Source: CAVPUA01 sp963828015
Lineage (GTDB): Bacteria > Actinomycetota > Actinomycetes > Mycobacteriales > Jatrophihabitantaceae
Assembly: GCA_963828015.1 (NCBI GenBank)
Contig: CAWHCD010000004.1
Location: 496,001-560,000 of the forward strand
Direction: 5' to 3'
Length of the DNA stretch: 64,000 nucleotides
The notes beneath the pieces are model-generated. The model did not search any database. It was not told where the DNA came from and saw only the letters and a list, made by a program, of their open reading frames with translations. How positions within the stretch are numbered: the stretch's first letter is position 1; each line of letters begins with the position of its first letter. Shown one piece after another: positions 43,974-51,875 of this stretch. The position numbers and the translations under genes were made by a program.

Positions 43974-44333
43974 TTACTTCTCCGGCGTCCAGCGGGGCCG
44001 GCGAAACATTCGGCCGAACCGGTCGTGCAGCGACGATCCCGAGTATTGGGACGGGTCGACGTCGTACACCGGCGCTCCATCGGGCGCCGGCAGCGAAGCG
44101 GCCTCGTCGGCGCTCAAGGTGCACCGGACCCGCGTCGTCGTGATGGTGTCGATCTGGTCGCGATCGATGAACCGCAGCCCGTCACTGGTCTTGACGACCA
44201 GCCCGTCGAACAGATCCTCGGCCGGCACCTGCAGCACGTGCTCCACGGTTCCGATGTGGGTGCCTTCGCGCGTCACCACACTGACGCCGCTGGCCAGCCC
44301 GGTGTAGGCAATCGGTACGCCGTCATCGGCCAT
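43974..44333 (-). CDS. PRC-barrel/DUF2171-like protein
   Basis: A 119-residue protein starting at the ATG at 44333. Residues 10-70 (TGLASGVSVVTREGTHIGTV, EHVLQVPAEDLFDGLVVKTS, LRFIDRDQIDTITTTRVRC) form a small beta-barrel like PRC or DUF2171 domains, which bind RNA or proteins or act as stress-linked modules. The C-terminus is basic. It is convergent with the P450 upstream and divergent from the VOC gene. No specific function is assigned. Confidence 0.75.
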   Translation of the reverse strand: MADDGVPIAYTGLASGVSVVTREGTHIGTVEHVLQVPAEDLFDGLVVKTSDGLRFIDRDQIDTITTTRVRCTLSADEAASLPAPDGAPVYDVDPSQYSGSSLHDRFGRMFRRPRWTPEK

Positions 44334-44393
44334 GACTGTCCTTTCCTCCGCGAACCTGTTGGTCGACCCTATCCGGCGTGCGATGCTGACGCC

Positions 44394-45335
44394 GTGGCGC
44401 CCGAGTATGCCGTGAAGCGGCTCTTTCACCCCAGCTTCCATGTGCCTGACCTGACCGCAGCCGAGGATTTCTATGCGCGGGTTTTCGGTCGGCCCAGCAC
44501 GCCGTTGTCCTCGATGCCCCGCGACGCCCCGCCCAGTTCGGATCGCCGGATGGACTACACGATCTTCACCAATATCAGCGACGTCCTGTTCGACACGATC
44601 GATCCCACCCGCGTGGTGATCGACGGGGTCCAGCGCTATGCCACGGTCGACGCCCCGCAGCTGAAGTCGCTGGGCTGGTACGTCGAGGGGATCGAGGCGG
44701 CCTATCACGGGATCAGGGAGCGCGGGATCCGGGTGATCGACATGCTCAACGAGGTCGCCGAGGCCGAGCAGGCGCCTCGGGCCGCACCCGGCTCCGATCT
44801 GCCGATGTTCTTCACCCTGCCGGCGGATGCCGGACTGCGGTATCAGATCTTCCCGGCGATCCCGTTCCCGCTCGATCCGCGCAACGAGCCCGGGTGGGTC
44901 GTGCCGCCGGTAGCCGAGGACGATCCCCTTGGGATCGAGCGGTGCTCGCACCACACCATCCTGACCGCGCAACCCGAACGGGCGCTGCGCCTGGTCGTGG
45001 ACGCGCTGGGTGGTGCCTTGATTCACCAGGGGCGCAATGAGCAGCTCCAGGCGACGAGCAGCTATGTCTGGCTGGGTGAAGCCGTGCTCGAGTACGCCGT
45101 GCCGGACGCGGGTTCGCCGGTGTTCGCCTCGCTGCAGGCGCAGGCCCCGAACGACATCTACTACGCGATCACCTGGAAGGTCTCTGACCTCGCGCGGGTG
45201 CAGCGCCACCTCGACGGGCAAGACGTCACCGTTCGGTTCCGCTCGGAGGAGCTCCTCGTGACCGACCCGTCGACGAGTCTCGGAGTTCCCTGGGGCTTCA
45301 CGACATCCCTTACTCTCGGTGATCCACGTCGATAA
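44394..45335 (+). CDS. VOC (glyoxalase/dioxygenase superfamily) protein, two-domain
   Basis: A 313-residue protein from the GTG at 44394. The N-terminal VOC module reads RLFHPSFHVPDLTAAEDFYA and VFGRPSTPL, and a second module starts near residue 180 (IERCSHHTILTAQPERALRL). The two-domain layout is shared with extradiol dioxygenases and glyoxalase-like proteins; putative metal ligands are His in HPSFHV and CSHHTI. It is followed 12 bases later by a cupin dioxygenase-like gene, so a joint aromatic or ketone catabolic role is plausible. The substrate is unknown. Confidence 0.82.
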   Translation: MAPEYAVKRLFHPSFHVPDLTAAEDFYARVFGRPSTPLSSMPRDAPPSSDRRMDYTIFTNISDVLFDTIDPTRVVIDGVQRYATVDAPQLKSLGWYVEGIEAAYHGIRERGIRVIDMLNEVAEAEQAPRAAPGSDLPMFFTLPADAGLRYQIFPAIPFPLDPRNEPGWVVPPVAEDDPLGIERCSHHTILTAQPERALRLVVDALGGALIHQGRNEQLQATSSYVWLGEAVLEYAVPDAGSPVFASLQAQAPNDIYYAITWKVSDLARVQRHLDGQDVTVRFRSEELLVTDPSTSLGVPWGFTTSLTLGDPRR

Positions 45336-45347
45336 GGAATCGAAATC

Positions 45348-45887
45348 ATGAGCGCGGAAGCTGATACCAAGCCCAACGACCTGGCCCGGGTGGCCTACCG
45401 CGGCCCGCGGCCCAGCGAGATGCAGCCGGACATCTTCATCCAGGACGCGTTGGCGCGCGACGACGAGCGGCTGTGGGTGCCGTTGGCCGATCAGGTATGG
45501 ACCCGTCCGTTGTGCTTCAGCCTGAGCGGGGGCTACTGGACGCACCTGTTGCGAGTGCGCCGCTCCGGCGTGTTCAACCGGCATCGGCATGCCTCGCCCG
45601 TGCACGGCTTCGTGCTCAAGGGCAGCTGGTACTACCTGGAGAACGAGTGGGTCGCCGAGGAGGGCAGCTACATCTTCGAGCCCCCGGGCGACACCCACAC
45701 CCTGGTGGTGGCCGACGGCGTGGAGGAGATGATCTCGTTCTTCCACACGACCGGCACGCTGACCTACGTCGATCCCGACGGTGTCCCGACCGGCTACGAG
45801 GACGTGTTCTCCCGCTTCGAGGTGGTCAAGAAGTACTACAGCAGCATCGGTCTGGGCGATGACTTCGTGAAGCAGTTCATCCGCTAG
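45348..45887 (+). CDS. 2,4'-dihydroxyacetophenone dioxygenase-like cupin
   Basis: A 179-residue cupin of the ChrR/DAD-like type. Metal-binding motif 1 is FNRHRHASPVHGFVLKGSW and motif 2 is PGDTHTLVV, with the opening IFIQDALARDDERLWVPLAD as in annotated 2,4'-dihydroxyacetophenone dioxygenases. A ring- or C-C-cleaving dioxygenase reaction is likely, but assignment to that exact substrate is by family name only. It has an AAGGAA ribosome site and overlaps the convergent TetR gene by four bases at the stop codons. Confidence 0.82.
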   Translation: MSAEADTKPNDLARVAYRGPRPSEMQPDIFIQDALARDDERLWVPLADQVWTRPLCFSLSGGYWTHLLRVRRSGVFNRHRHASPVHGFVLKGSWYYLENEWVAEEGSYIFEPPGDTHTLVVADGVEEMISFFHTTGTLTYVDPDGVPTGYEDVFSRFEVVKKYYSSIGLGDDFVKQFIR

Positions 45888-46516
45888 CCGCGGTCGGCGG
45901 CGAGGCTCGCCAATAGGTTCCGCGCCGCGGTCTGAAACCGCTTGATGTCACCGTAGGGCCGCGCGATGAGCAGCGCGCCCTCGAGGCTGGCGATCACCAT
46001 CCGGGCGGCGTCACGGGCCGAGCCGGTGAAGCGGATGCTGCCCTCGGCCCGGCCGCGCGTCAGGACCCTCTGCAGCCAGGTCTCGTTGGCGTCGAAGAAG
46101 GCCAGCACCGCCGCCTGCATGGTGTCGGGCAGCGTTCGGTACTCGGCGGCCAGCATGCCGCACAGGCACATCCGTTGCTCGCGCAGCACGTCGAGGTACA
46201 GGTCGGCGTACCCGGTCAACTTCGCCGGTGGCGGCGCCTCGGTTGCGTCCAGCGCGAGCAGGGCAGCGGCGAAGCGGGAGCTGTAGCGCTCTATGAGCGC
46301 GAGCCCGAGGTCGCTCTTGTTGGCGAAGTGATAGTGCAGTGCCGGCTTGGTCAGCTGCAGCTCGGCCGCGATGTCGGCGTAGCTGAACGCGTTGAAGCCA
46401 CGGTCCTGGACCAGCCGTTCGGCGACGTCGAGGATCCGGGTCGCCGTGGTGACCTGGGTCGATTCCCTGTCGGGCAGCTGCAGCGTGGCCGTGGACCCGC
46501 CTGGTCGATTGCTCAC
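45884..46516 (-). CDS. TetR-family transcriptional regulator
   Basis: A 210-residue regulator. The helix-turn-helix covers residues about 20-70 (TRILDVAERLVQDRGFNAFS, YADIAAELQLTKPALHYHFA). The C-terminal part contains LREQRMCLCGMLAAEYRTLP, the TetR_C (AcrR/YcdC-like) type common in actinobacteria. The operator-like repeats lie just upstream, in the gap to the DUF1059 gene. It is probably autoregulated and may control the divergent small gene and the VOC/cupin pair. Confidence 0.9.
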   Translation of the reverse strand: MSNRPGGSTATLQLPDRESTQVTTATRILDVAERLVQDRGFNAFSYADIAAELQLTKPALHYHFANKSDLGLALIERYSSRFAAALLALDATEAPPPAKLTGYADLYLDVLREQRMCLCGMLAAEYRTLPDTMQAAVLAFFDANETWLQRVLTRGRAEGSIRFTGSARDAARMVIASLEGALLIARPYGDIKRFQTAARNLLASLAADRG

Positions 46517-46535
46517 TCGTACCCCTCTTGACGAT

Positions 46536-46581
46536 TGACCTTCCAGTTGGTAAGACGAGAGCTGACTTACCAGAAGGTCAG
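46536..46581. promoter_or_regulatory. TetR operator region with two inverted sites
   Basis: Two related sites face each other: TGACCTTCCAGTTGGTAAG (46536-46554) and GACTTACCAGAAGGTCAG (46564-46581). The second, read on the other strand, has the same GACCTTC..TGGTAAG arrangement with a 3-base shorter centre. They fill the divergent gap between tetR and the DUF1059 gene. Confidence 0.65.
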
Positions 46582-46623
46582 ATTATTTCATAAGGCCAGC
46601 AACTATTCGCCCAAGGAGTTGCC

Positions 46624-46818
46624 ATGAGTCGCAAAATGATCGACTGTCGTGCCGTGCCGAGCGACATCGGTTGCACGCTCACCATTGCCGGGCAGGAAGA
46701 CGAGGTCCTCGACGCGGCCACCGCCCACGCGGTCGCCAAGCACGGACACGCGGACTCCCCGGAACTGCGCGAGATGCTCCGCGGCGGCCTGGTCGACGCC
46801 GAACCCTCGCTGGCCTGA
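46624..46818 (+). CDS. DUF1059 small protein
   Basis: A 64-residue protein (MSRKMIDCRAVPSDIGCTLT, EDEVLDAATAHAVAKHGH) with a CAAGGAG ribosome site. It matches the short DUF1059 family, which has a conserved Cys at the N-terminus and a DxxxHAxxxH-like helix. The family's function is unknown. It is divergently paired with the TetR gene across the operator region and is probably its target. Confidence 0.85.
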   Translation: MSRKMIDCRAVPSDIGCTLTIAGQEDEVLDAATAHAVAKHGHADSPELREMLRGGLVDAEPSLA

Positions 46819-46823
46819 AGCGA

Positions 46824-47606
46824 CTACTGGGCGTCGCGCCAGGCCAGCCAGCGCTTGAGCGTGCTCAGGTCGTAGTCCGGACCGTTCGCACCGACGGTGA
46901 ACAGGCTCGCACCGGCCTCGCGGAGGGGCGGTCCGACCTGAGCCGGATCGCCCGCGGGCGCAGCCACGGAGCGCTCGATCTCGCCCGGGTCGCGGCCGAT
47001 CTCGACGCAGTACGCGTCGAGGATGGCCGACTTGTGGATGAAGGTCGGCACATCGACGAAGTAGTGCCAGATGTCGCCGTGGCGGGCTACGAGCGGCAGG
47101 GTCTTCTTCTCCCCGCCGCCCCCGATCAGCACGGGGATCCTGCGCGTCGGCACCGGGTCGAGTTGGCCCAGCCGGCTCTCGATGCGGGGTAGGTCCTGCG
47201 CCAGCTTGTCCAGCCGGCCGCCGGCGGTGCCGAACTCGTAGCCGTATTCGTCGTAGTCCTTCTCGAACCAGCCCGAGCCGATTCCCAGGATCAGCCGGCC
47301 CTCGCTCATGTGGTCGATGGTGCGGGCCATATCGGCGAGTAGCTCAGGGTTGCGATAGCTGTTGCAGGTCACCAAGGCGCCGAACTGGACCCGGCTGGTC
47401 TGCTCGGCCCACGCGCCCAGCATCGTCCAGCACTCGAAGTGCTTGCCGGTGTGGTCGCCGCTGAGGGGGAAGAAATGGTCCCAGTTGAAGATCACATCGA
47501 CGCCGAGGTCCTCAGCCTCCTGCACGGTGCGGCGGATGGCGGCGTAGTCGGCGAACTCCGGCTGGATTTGCAGTCCGATTCGGACGGGATAGGTGGTCAC
47601 GTCCAT
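46824..47606 (-). CDS. LLM-class (F420-type) oxidoreductase
   Basis: A luciferase-like monooxygenase-fold protein of 260 residues, taking the ATG at 47606 (MDVTTYPVRIGLQIQPEFAD). The frame is open further upstream, but that sequence does not look like the family. Signatures are IFNWDHFFPLSGD, MLGAWAEQTSRVQFGALVTC, MARTIDHMSEGRLILGIGSG and WFEKDYDEYGYEFG, typical of actinobacterial F420-dependent members. It reduces or oxidises an unknown small molecule. It is convergent with the DUF1059 gene. Confidence 0.88.
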   Translation of the reverse strand: MDVTTYPVRIGLQIQPEFADYAAIRRTVQEAEDLGVDVIFNWDHFFPLSGDHTGKHFECWTMLGAWAEQTSRVQFGALVTCNSYRNPELLADMARTIDHMSEGRLILGIGSGWFEKDYDEYGYEFGTAGGRLDKLAQDLPRIESRLGQLDPVPTRRIPVLIGGGGEKKTLPLVARHGDIWHYFVDVPTFIHKSAILDAYCVEIGRDPGEIERSVAAPAGDPAQVGPPLREAGASLFTVGANGPDYDLSTLKRWLAWRDAQ

Positions 47607-47715
47607 CGACGTTACCCACCCGGCCGTTTCGCCTTGCCCGCCGGATGGAGGCTCAGGCACACTTCCGCCGTGGTCTCGGCGAAGGGTGGCAATCGGTGCC
47701 GAAAGCGGGGTTGCC

Positions 47716-48012
47716 GTGACGATCGACCCGGCGCTGTCCGCCCAGACGCCGGACACGCTTACCGCCTGCGTCGATGGCGTATGTCACAGCCAGCCATACG
47801 TATCGGGCATGGCGCCAAGCTTCGTCGCGGTGTCGCCGGTCAAGGATGCCGAGGTGACCGTCTCGGTGTCGCTCGCGGCGGGAACACGCTCGATATTCAC
47901 CGGCTCCACGACTACGCGCCCGCGCAAGGCTCAACCCAACGGCCCGGGCTGCGATCCCACCGTTTGGCAGGCGCAGGTGAGCGCCCACGCCAACGGCCAA
48001 CTGTCCGGCTGA
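47716..48012 (+). CDS. Small protein resembling secreted beta-rich lipoprotein domains
   Basis: A 98-residue frame from a GTG at 47716; the frame is open to 47593 but the extension is antisense to the LLM gene. The protein (VTIDPALSAQTPDTLTACVD, PNGPGCDPTVWQAQVSAHAN) resembles the C-terminal domain of uncharacterised actinobacterial exported proteins, with three Cys and no signal peptide visible. The N-terminus may therefore be missing or lie in another frame. No function is assigned. Confidence 0.5.
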   Translation: MTIDPALSAQTPDTLTACVDGVCHSQPYVSGMAPSFVAVSPVKDAEVTVSVSLAAGTRSIFTGSTTTRPRKAQPNGPGCDPTVWQAQVSAHANGQLSG

Positions 48013-48013
48013 G

Positions 48014-48084
48014 AGCGGGCGACGGGAATCGAACCCGCGCAATCTGCTTGGGAAGCAGAGACTCTGCCATTGAGCTACGCCCGC
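48014..48084 (-). tRNA. tRNA-Gly (anticodon CCC)
   Basis: The minus strand folds as a cloverleaf: acceptor GCGGGCG/CGCCCGC, anticodon stem TCTGC/GCAGA with loop TTCCCAA (anticodon CCC), and T-arm CGGGTTCGATTCCCG. The 3' CCA is not encoded. It lies just upstream of dcd on the opposite strand. I see no att-like repeat or integrase beside it. Confidence 0.95.
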
Positions 48085-48130
48085 GAATGCGCTGCAGATC
48101 CTACCGCGTGCACCCGATAGCCTGACGGTC

Positions 48131-48709
48131 ATGCTGCTGTCCGACCGTGATATCCGGGCCGAGGTCGCTGTGGGCCGCCTGGCCGTCGAGCCCTGGGACG
48201 ACGCCCTCGTCCAGCCCTCGAGCGTCGACGTCCGGCTCGACCGCTACTTCCGGGTGTTCAACAACTCCCAGTACACGCACATCGATCCGGCCCAGCAGCA
48301 GGACGATCTGACCACCCTGGTCGAGCCGAAGGACGGCGACCCGTTCGTATTGCACCCGGGCGAGTTCGTGCTCGGCTCGACGCTGGAGATCGTGACCCTG
48401 CCCGACGACCTCGCTGGGCGACTTGAGGGCAAGTCCTCCCTCGGGCGGTTGGGGCTGCTCACCCACTCGACGGCCGGCTTCATCGATCCCGGTTTCTCCG
48501 GCCACATCACCCTCGAGCTGTCCAACGTGGCCAACCTGCCGATAACCCTGTGGCCGGGCATGAAGATCGGCCAACTGTGCGTGTTCCGGCTCAGCAGCGC
48601 CTCGGAGCACCCATACGGTTCGGCGATCTACGGCTCGCGGTATCAGGGTCAACGCGGCCCGACGCCCAGCCGCTCCTACCTGAACTTCAAGACCTGGCCC
48701 ACTGGCTAG
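48131..48709 (+). CDS. dcd: dCTP deaminase (dUMP-forming type likely)
   Basis: A 192-residue trimeric dUTPase-fold enzyme that makes dTTP precursors. Signatures include LLSDRDIRAEVAVGRLAVEP, VQPSSVDVRLDRYFRVFNN, LEGKSSLGRLGLLTHSTAGF (catalytic region) and GHITLELSNVANLPITLWPG. Actinobacterial members are usually bifunctional (deaminase and dUTPase, giving dUMP directly). Cytosolic. Its stop overlaps a degenerate MarR C-terminus on the other strand. Confidence 0.95.
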   Translation: MLLSDRDIRAEVAVGRLAVEPWDDALVQPSSVDVRLDRYFRVFNNSQYTHIDPAQQQDDLTTLVEPKDGDPFVLHPGEFVLGSTLEIVTLPDDLAGRLEGKSSLGRLGLLTHSTAGFIDPGFSGHITLELSNVANLPITLWPGMKIGQLCVFRLSSASEHPYGSAIYGSRYQGQRGPTPSRSYLNFKTWPTG

Positions 48710-48769
48710 AGGCCGGCGCCGAGCTTCTCGAACGGGGCGACCAGCCGCTGCTGCTTGTGGCCAACCAGC
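48706..48769 (-). pseudogene. Remnant of a MarR gene 3' end (duplicate of the adjacent marR)
   Basis: The minus strand reads HKQQRLVAPFEKLGAGL-stop, matching the end of the MarR gene (REQQRLVALLEKLVAGL-stop). Over 57 aligned bases the two ends (48706 and 48861) share 46 identities. The upstream part is not a MarR. This looks like a partial duplication or the leftover of a second marR. Confidence 0.7.
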
Positions 48770-48860
48770 TTTGTGTCCCAAATCGTCGTGAATTCGTCCG
48801 GATGCCGCCCGCCCCGCACACAATTCGGGCACAAACCTGAGTCGCGAGAGCGGCCACTCG

Positions 48861-49358
48861 CTAGAGGCCCGCGACCAGCTTCTCGAGCAGGGCCACCAGC
48901 CGTTGCTGTTCGCGGTCGTCGAGCGGGGCCAGCAGGCTCGTCTCGACCTGCTCGGCATCGGCGATCGCGGTCTGGAACAGCGTCCAGCCCTGGTCGGTCA
49001 GCGTGATCTTGATGCGGGTGCGGTTGGCCGGATCGGGAGCGCGGGCTAACAACCCACGCGCGGCCAGCCGGTCCAGCCGGTGGGTCATCGCCGAGGGCGA
49101 GAGCCCAGCCACGTCGGCCAGCCGGGACGGGGTCGAACCACCGTCCGGGCCGGCCAGTGCGACCGCCTGCAGGACGGTCCATTCGCCGTGGGTCAGGCCC
49201 AGGTCGTGGAACTGCTCGCGGTAGAAGACGTCCAGTCGCCGGCTCAGGCGGCTCATGGCGGTGACGACCCGCTGCACGGTTTCCTGCCCGCCGGCCGCGG
49301 TGTAAACCGCGACCGCGCGTTCGTACTCGGCCAGCGGGCTGCGCCGCTTCGCGGTCAT
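48861..49358 (-). CDS. MarR-family transcriptional regulator
   Basis: A 165-residue winged-helix regulator. The recognition region is RLADVAGLSPSAMTHRLDRL followed by the wing (GLLARAPDPANRTRIKITLT), between dimerisation helices. It is divergent from an MFS transporter gene across 78 bases containing repeated TTCGAA motifs. Regulation of that transporter by a small phenolic or drug-like ligand is the usual arrangement and is inferred here. Confidence 0.92.
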   Translation of the reverse strand: MTAKRRSPLAEYERAVAVYTAAGGQETVQRVVTAMSRLSRRLDVFYREQFHDLGLTHGEWTVLQAVALAGPDGGSTPSRLADVAGLSPSAMTHRLDRLAARGLLARAPDPANRTRIKITLTDQGWTLFQTAIADAEQVETSLLAPLDDREQQRLVALLEKLVAGL

Positions 49359-49378
49359 GGTTTGACCCTAGCTGGTAT

Positions 49379-49416
49379 CTTCGATCTCGAACCTTCGAAA
49401 TAGAAGAGTTCGAAAT
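49379..49416. promoter_or_regulatory. Candidate MarR operator with repeated TTCGA(A)
   Basis: Three TTCGA-type elements at about 49380, 49394 and 49409, spaced by about 15 bases, in the gap between marR and the MFS gene. TTCGAA at 49394 and 49409 is itself palindromic. The spacing places them on nearly the same helix face, as expected for a dimer-binding repressor region. Confidence 0.5.
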
Positions 49417-49436
49417 CGTAGTAATGAGGTTGGAAC

Positions 49437-50675
49437 GTGAAAGGCAACAGCGGCCGGTTGGCCGTGCTCATCGTCGGCTCGTCGTTGGCTTCGGCCGGCT
49501 ACGGCGCCGTCCTGCCCTACCTGTACGCCGACATCGCCAATACGCGTGGCCTCGGTGGCATCACCGCCGCCCTGTCGTTCACTGCGTTCGCGCTCGGTTC
49601 GCTGGTGGCCGCGCCCGTGGCCGGACGACTGGCCGACGGCGCCCACCCGGTGCGCGTGGCGGCCCTGTCGCGACTGGTCATGGCCGTGTCCCTGCTCGGC
49701 CTGGGCTGGGCGTCCAGCGCGTCGGCGGTCTGGCTGACGTCCGCGGTACTCGGGGCCAGTGTGGCGCTCGCGCTGCCGTCCGTTTCGGTGTTGTTGCTGC
49801 GGTGGGCGCGGGAGGAGAGCACCCGGGAGGTGTTCGCCTGGCAGTTCATCTCGCTCAACCTGGCGCTGGCCGTGGGTGGATTGGTCGGCGGCCTCACGGT
49901 CGACCTGTCCACCCCGGCCGGCACTCACCCGATCTACGTCTTCGCTGCGTTCGCCGCCCTGGCCAGCGCGCTCACGGTCTACCTCTCGGGCCGCCGGGCC
50001 GGCGCCCCGCGCTGGCACCTCGCCTCGACCGGGGCGCTCAACTATCGAGCGCTGCTGCGGCTGCGACCGGTGCGCTGGCTGGTCATCGTCGCCGCGCTGC
50101 TCGACCTGGCCTGCTACGCCCAGTACGACTCGGGGTTGCCCGCGTACGCGATTGGGGCACTGCACGTCGCGCCGTCGACGCTGGGCCTGGGCGTCGCACT
50201 CAACGCCCTGCTCGTCGCCGTCCTGACCGCGCCCGTCGTCGCGCTCACCCGCAAGTACCCGCCGACCACGCTGCTCGCCTGCTGCGCCGGACTGTGGGTC
50301 GGTTGCTGGCTGGTCTTCGGCGCGCCCCTGTTGCTGTCGGGTATCGGGTCCGGCGCCGTCCTGCTCGGCTACGTCGCGATCTCCTTCGGCGAGACGGTGC
50401 TCGCGCCGGTGCTCAATCCGTTCGCGGCGACGCTGGCCCCCGACGGTGCGGTCGGCCGCACGATCGGGGCCGTGACCGGGGCGACGACCGTGGCCACCGC
50501 GATCGGTCCGGCCATCTCCGGCCTGCTGTTGGCGCTGGGCGTTGCGATCGGCTTCATCGCCTTGCAGCTGGTCTGCTGCCTGGCGGCGGCGGTGTTCGCA
50601 TTGCGCCTGGGCCGACTCGTCCGCGAGCGGGTCGGCTCAGACGAGCTGGTGCATCCACCCGTGCGGGTCGGCTGA
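49437..50675 (+). CDS. MFS transporter
   Basis: A 412-residue major facilitator protein with GTG start. About twelve hydrophobic segments are visible (LAVLIVGSSLASAGYGAVLP, AALSFTAFALGSLVAAPVAG, and so on to LGVAIGFIALQLVCCLAAAV). The loop 2-3 motif is GRLADGAHPVRVA. It is likely a drug or metabolite exporter under MarR control. It overlaps the convergent ilvE gene by 39 bases at the 3' ends. Confidence 0.9.
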   Translation: MKGNSGRLAVLIVGSSLASAGYGAVLPYLYADIANTRGLGGITAALSFTAFALGSLVAAPVAGRLADGAHPVRVAALSRLVMAVSLLGLGWASSASAVWLTSAVLGASVALALPSVSVLLLRWAREESTREVFAWQFISLNLALAVGGLVGGLTVDLSTPAGTHPIYVFAAFAALASALTVYLSGRRAGAPRWHLASTGALNYRALLRLRPVRWLVIVAALLDLACYAQYDSGLPAYAIGALHVAPSTLGLGVALNALLVAVLTAPVVALTRKYPPTTLLACCAGLWVGCWLVFGAPLLLSGIGSGAVLLGYVAISFGETVLAPVLNPFAATLAPDGAVGRTIGAVTGATTVATAIGPAISGLLLALGVAIGFIALQLVCCLAAAVFALRLGRLVRERVGSDELVHPPVRVG

Positions 50676-51737
50676 CTGCCCGGTCTGCAGGTCGATCAGG
50701 GCCTGGCGCAGTTGCATGGTGATCGGACCGGGCTGACCGTCGCCGACGGTCCAAGAGGTCTGCGCGCTCTTGACGAAGCCGACCGGGGTGATGACCGCGG
50801 CGGTGCCGCACGCGAAGACCTCGGTCAGCTCGCCCGAGGCGTTGTCGCGCTGCCAGTCGTCGGTGGAGATCTTGCCCTCCTCGCTGGTGTAGCCCAGCTC
50901 GGTGGCCACCTTCAGCAGCGAATCGCGGGTGACGCCGGGCAGCAGCGAACCGGTCAGCTCCGGCGTGACCACCCGCGCCGAGGGGCCTGAGCCGTACACG
51001 AAGTACAGGTTCATGCCGCCCATCTCCTCGACCCAGCGGTGCTCGATGGCGTCGAGCCAGACGACCTGGTCGCAGCCCTGCGCCGAGGCGTAGGCCTGGG
51101 CGATCAGCGAGGCGGCGTAGTTGCCACCGCACTTGGCCTCGCCGGTTCCGCCCGGTGCCGCCCGGGTGTACTCGGTCGACAGCCAGACCGAGACCGGCTG
51201 GACACCCCCGGAGAAGTAGGAACCGGCCGGAGAGGCGATGAGCAAATAGGTGTACGAGCTGGCCGGGCGGACGCCGAGTCCGACCTCGGAAGCGATCATG
51301 AACGGCCGTAGGTAGAGGGCGGCGTCGGCGTCCGGGCCGTTGGGCACCCAGTCGCGGTCGACCTCGACGAGGGCCCGCACCGACTCGACGAAGAGGTCCT
51401 CGGGCAGTTCGGCCATGGCCAGGCGGCGGGCAGAGCGCTGGAAGCGGAGCGCGTTCGCATCCGGGCGGAAGGCGGCGACCGATCCATCGGGCTGGCGGTA
51501 GGCCTTGAGCCCCTCGAAGATCGTCTGGCCGTAGTGCAGGGCCATGTCGGCCGGGTCGAGCTGCAACGGGCCGTAGGGCACAACCTGGCCCGGGCCCCAC
51601 TGTCCGTCGGCGTAGTCGATGCGCACCATGTGATCGGTGAAGTACTTCCCGAATCCCGGGTTGGCCAGGATCTCGGCCCGCTCACTGGCGGTGCGCGGAT
51701 TCGGGTTTCGGGTGACCGGGAACGGCGAGACGACCAT
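50637..51737 (-). CDS. ilvE: Branched-chain amino acid aminotransferase
   Basis: A 366-residue fold-type IV PLP enzyme; I take the ATG at 51737 (MVVSPFPVTRNPNPRTASER), which gives the usual N-terminus. Signatures are YGQTIFEGLKAYRQPDGSVA, the PLP-Lys in GEAKCGGNYAASLIAQAYA and EVFACGTAAVITPVGFVKS near the C-terminus. It catalyses the last step of Val/Leu/Ile synthesis and the first step of their breakdown, matching the bkd operon elsewhere in the window. Cytosolic. Confidence 0.95.
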   Translation of the reverse strand: MVVSPFPVTRNPNPRTASERAEILANPGFGKYFTDHMVRIDYADGQWGPGQVVPYGPLQLDPADMALHYGQTIFEGLKAYRQPDGSVAAFRPDANALRFQRSARRLAMAELPEDLFVESVRALVEVDRDWVPNGPDADAALYLRPFMIASEVGLGVRPASSYTYLLIASPAGSYFSGGVQPVSVWLSTEYTRAAPGGTGEAKCGGNYAASLIAQAYASAQGCDQVVWLDAIEHRWVEEMGGMNLYFVYGSGPSARVVTPELTGSLLPGVTRDSLLKVATELGYTSEEGKISTDDWQRDNASGELTEVFACGTAAVITPVGFVKSAQTSWTVGDGQPGPITMQLRQALIDLQTGQSADPHGWMHQLV

Positions 51738-51791
51738 AGTTGCCCATCCTAGTTTCCGCGGATTGGATGCGGCACCCGGATTTCGGTCCCG

Positions 51792-51860
51792 CGAGTGGGC
51801 GTGAAACGCGCGAGTGGGCGCCCGTACGCGTCCACTCGGCGCGTTAGAGCCCACTCGGCG
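51792..51860. repeat. Inverted GAGTGGGC repeat cluster between ilvE and the Fe-S reductase
   Basis: CGAGTGGGCG occurs at 51792-51801 and 51811-51820, and the inverse form (CCACTCGGCG) at 51832-51841 and 51851-51860. The four copies in under 70 bases can form alternative stems. It lies directly after the Fe-S reductase stop and may end that transcript. Confidence 0.6.
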
Positions 51861-51875
51861 GGTATTTGCCGCGGT

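Noticed and set aside
43974..45746. 590-residue minus-strand open frame
   Set aside because: Only its last 119 residues (PRC-barrel protein) are credible; the rest mirrors the VOC and cupin genes on the other strand.
48014..48130. Integration site of a mobile element at tRNA-Gly
   Set aside because: No integrase, no repeat of the tRNA 3' end in the window, and the surrounding gene order looks like conserved chromosome.
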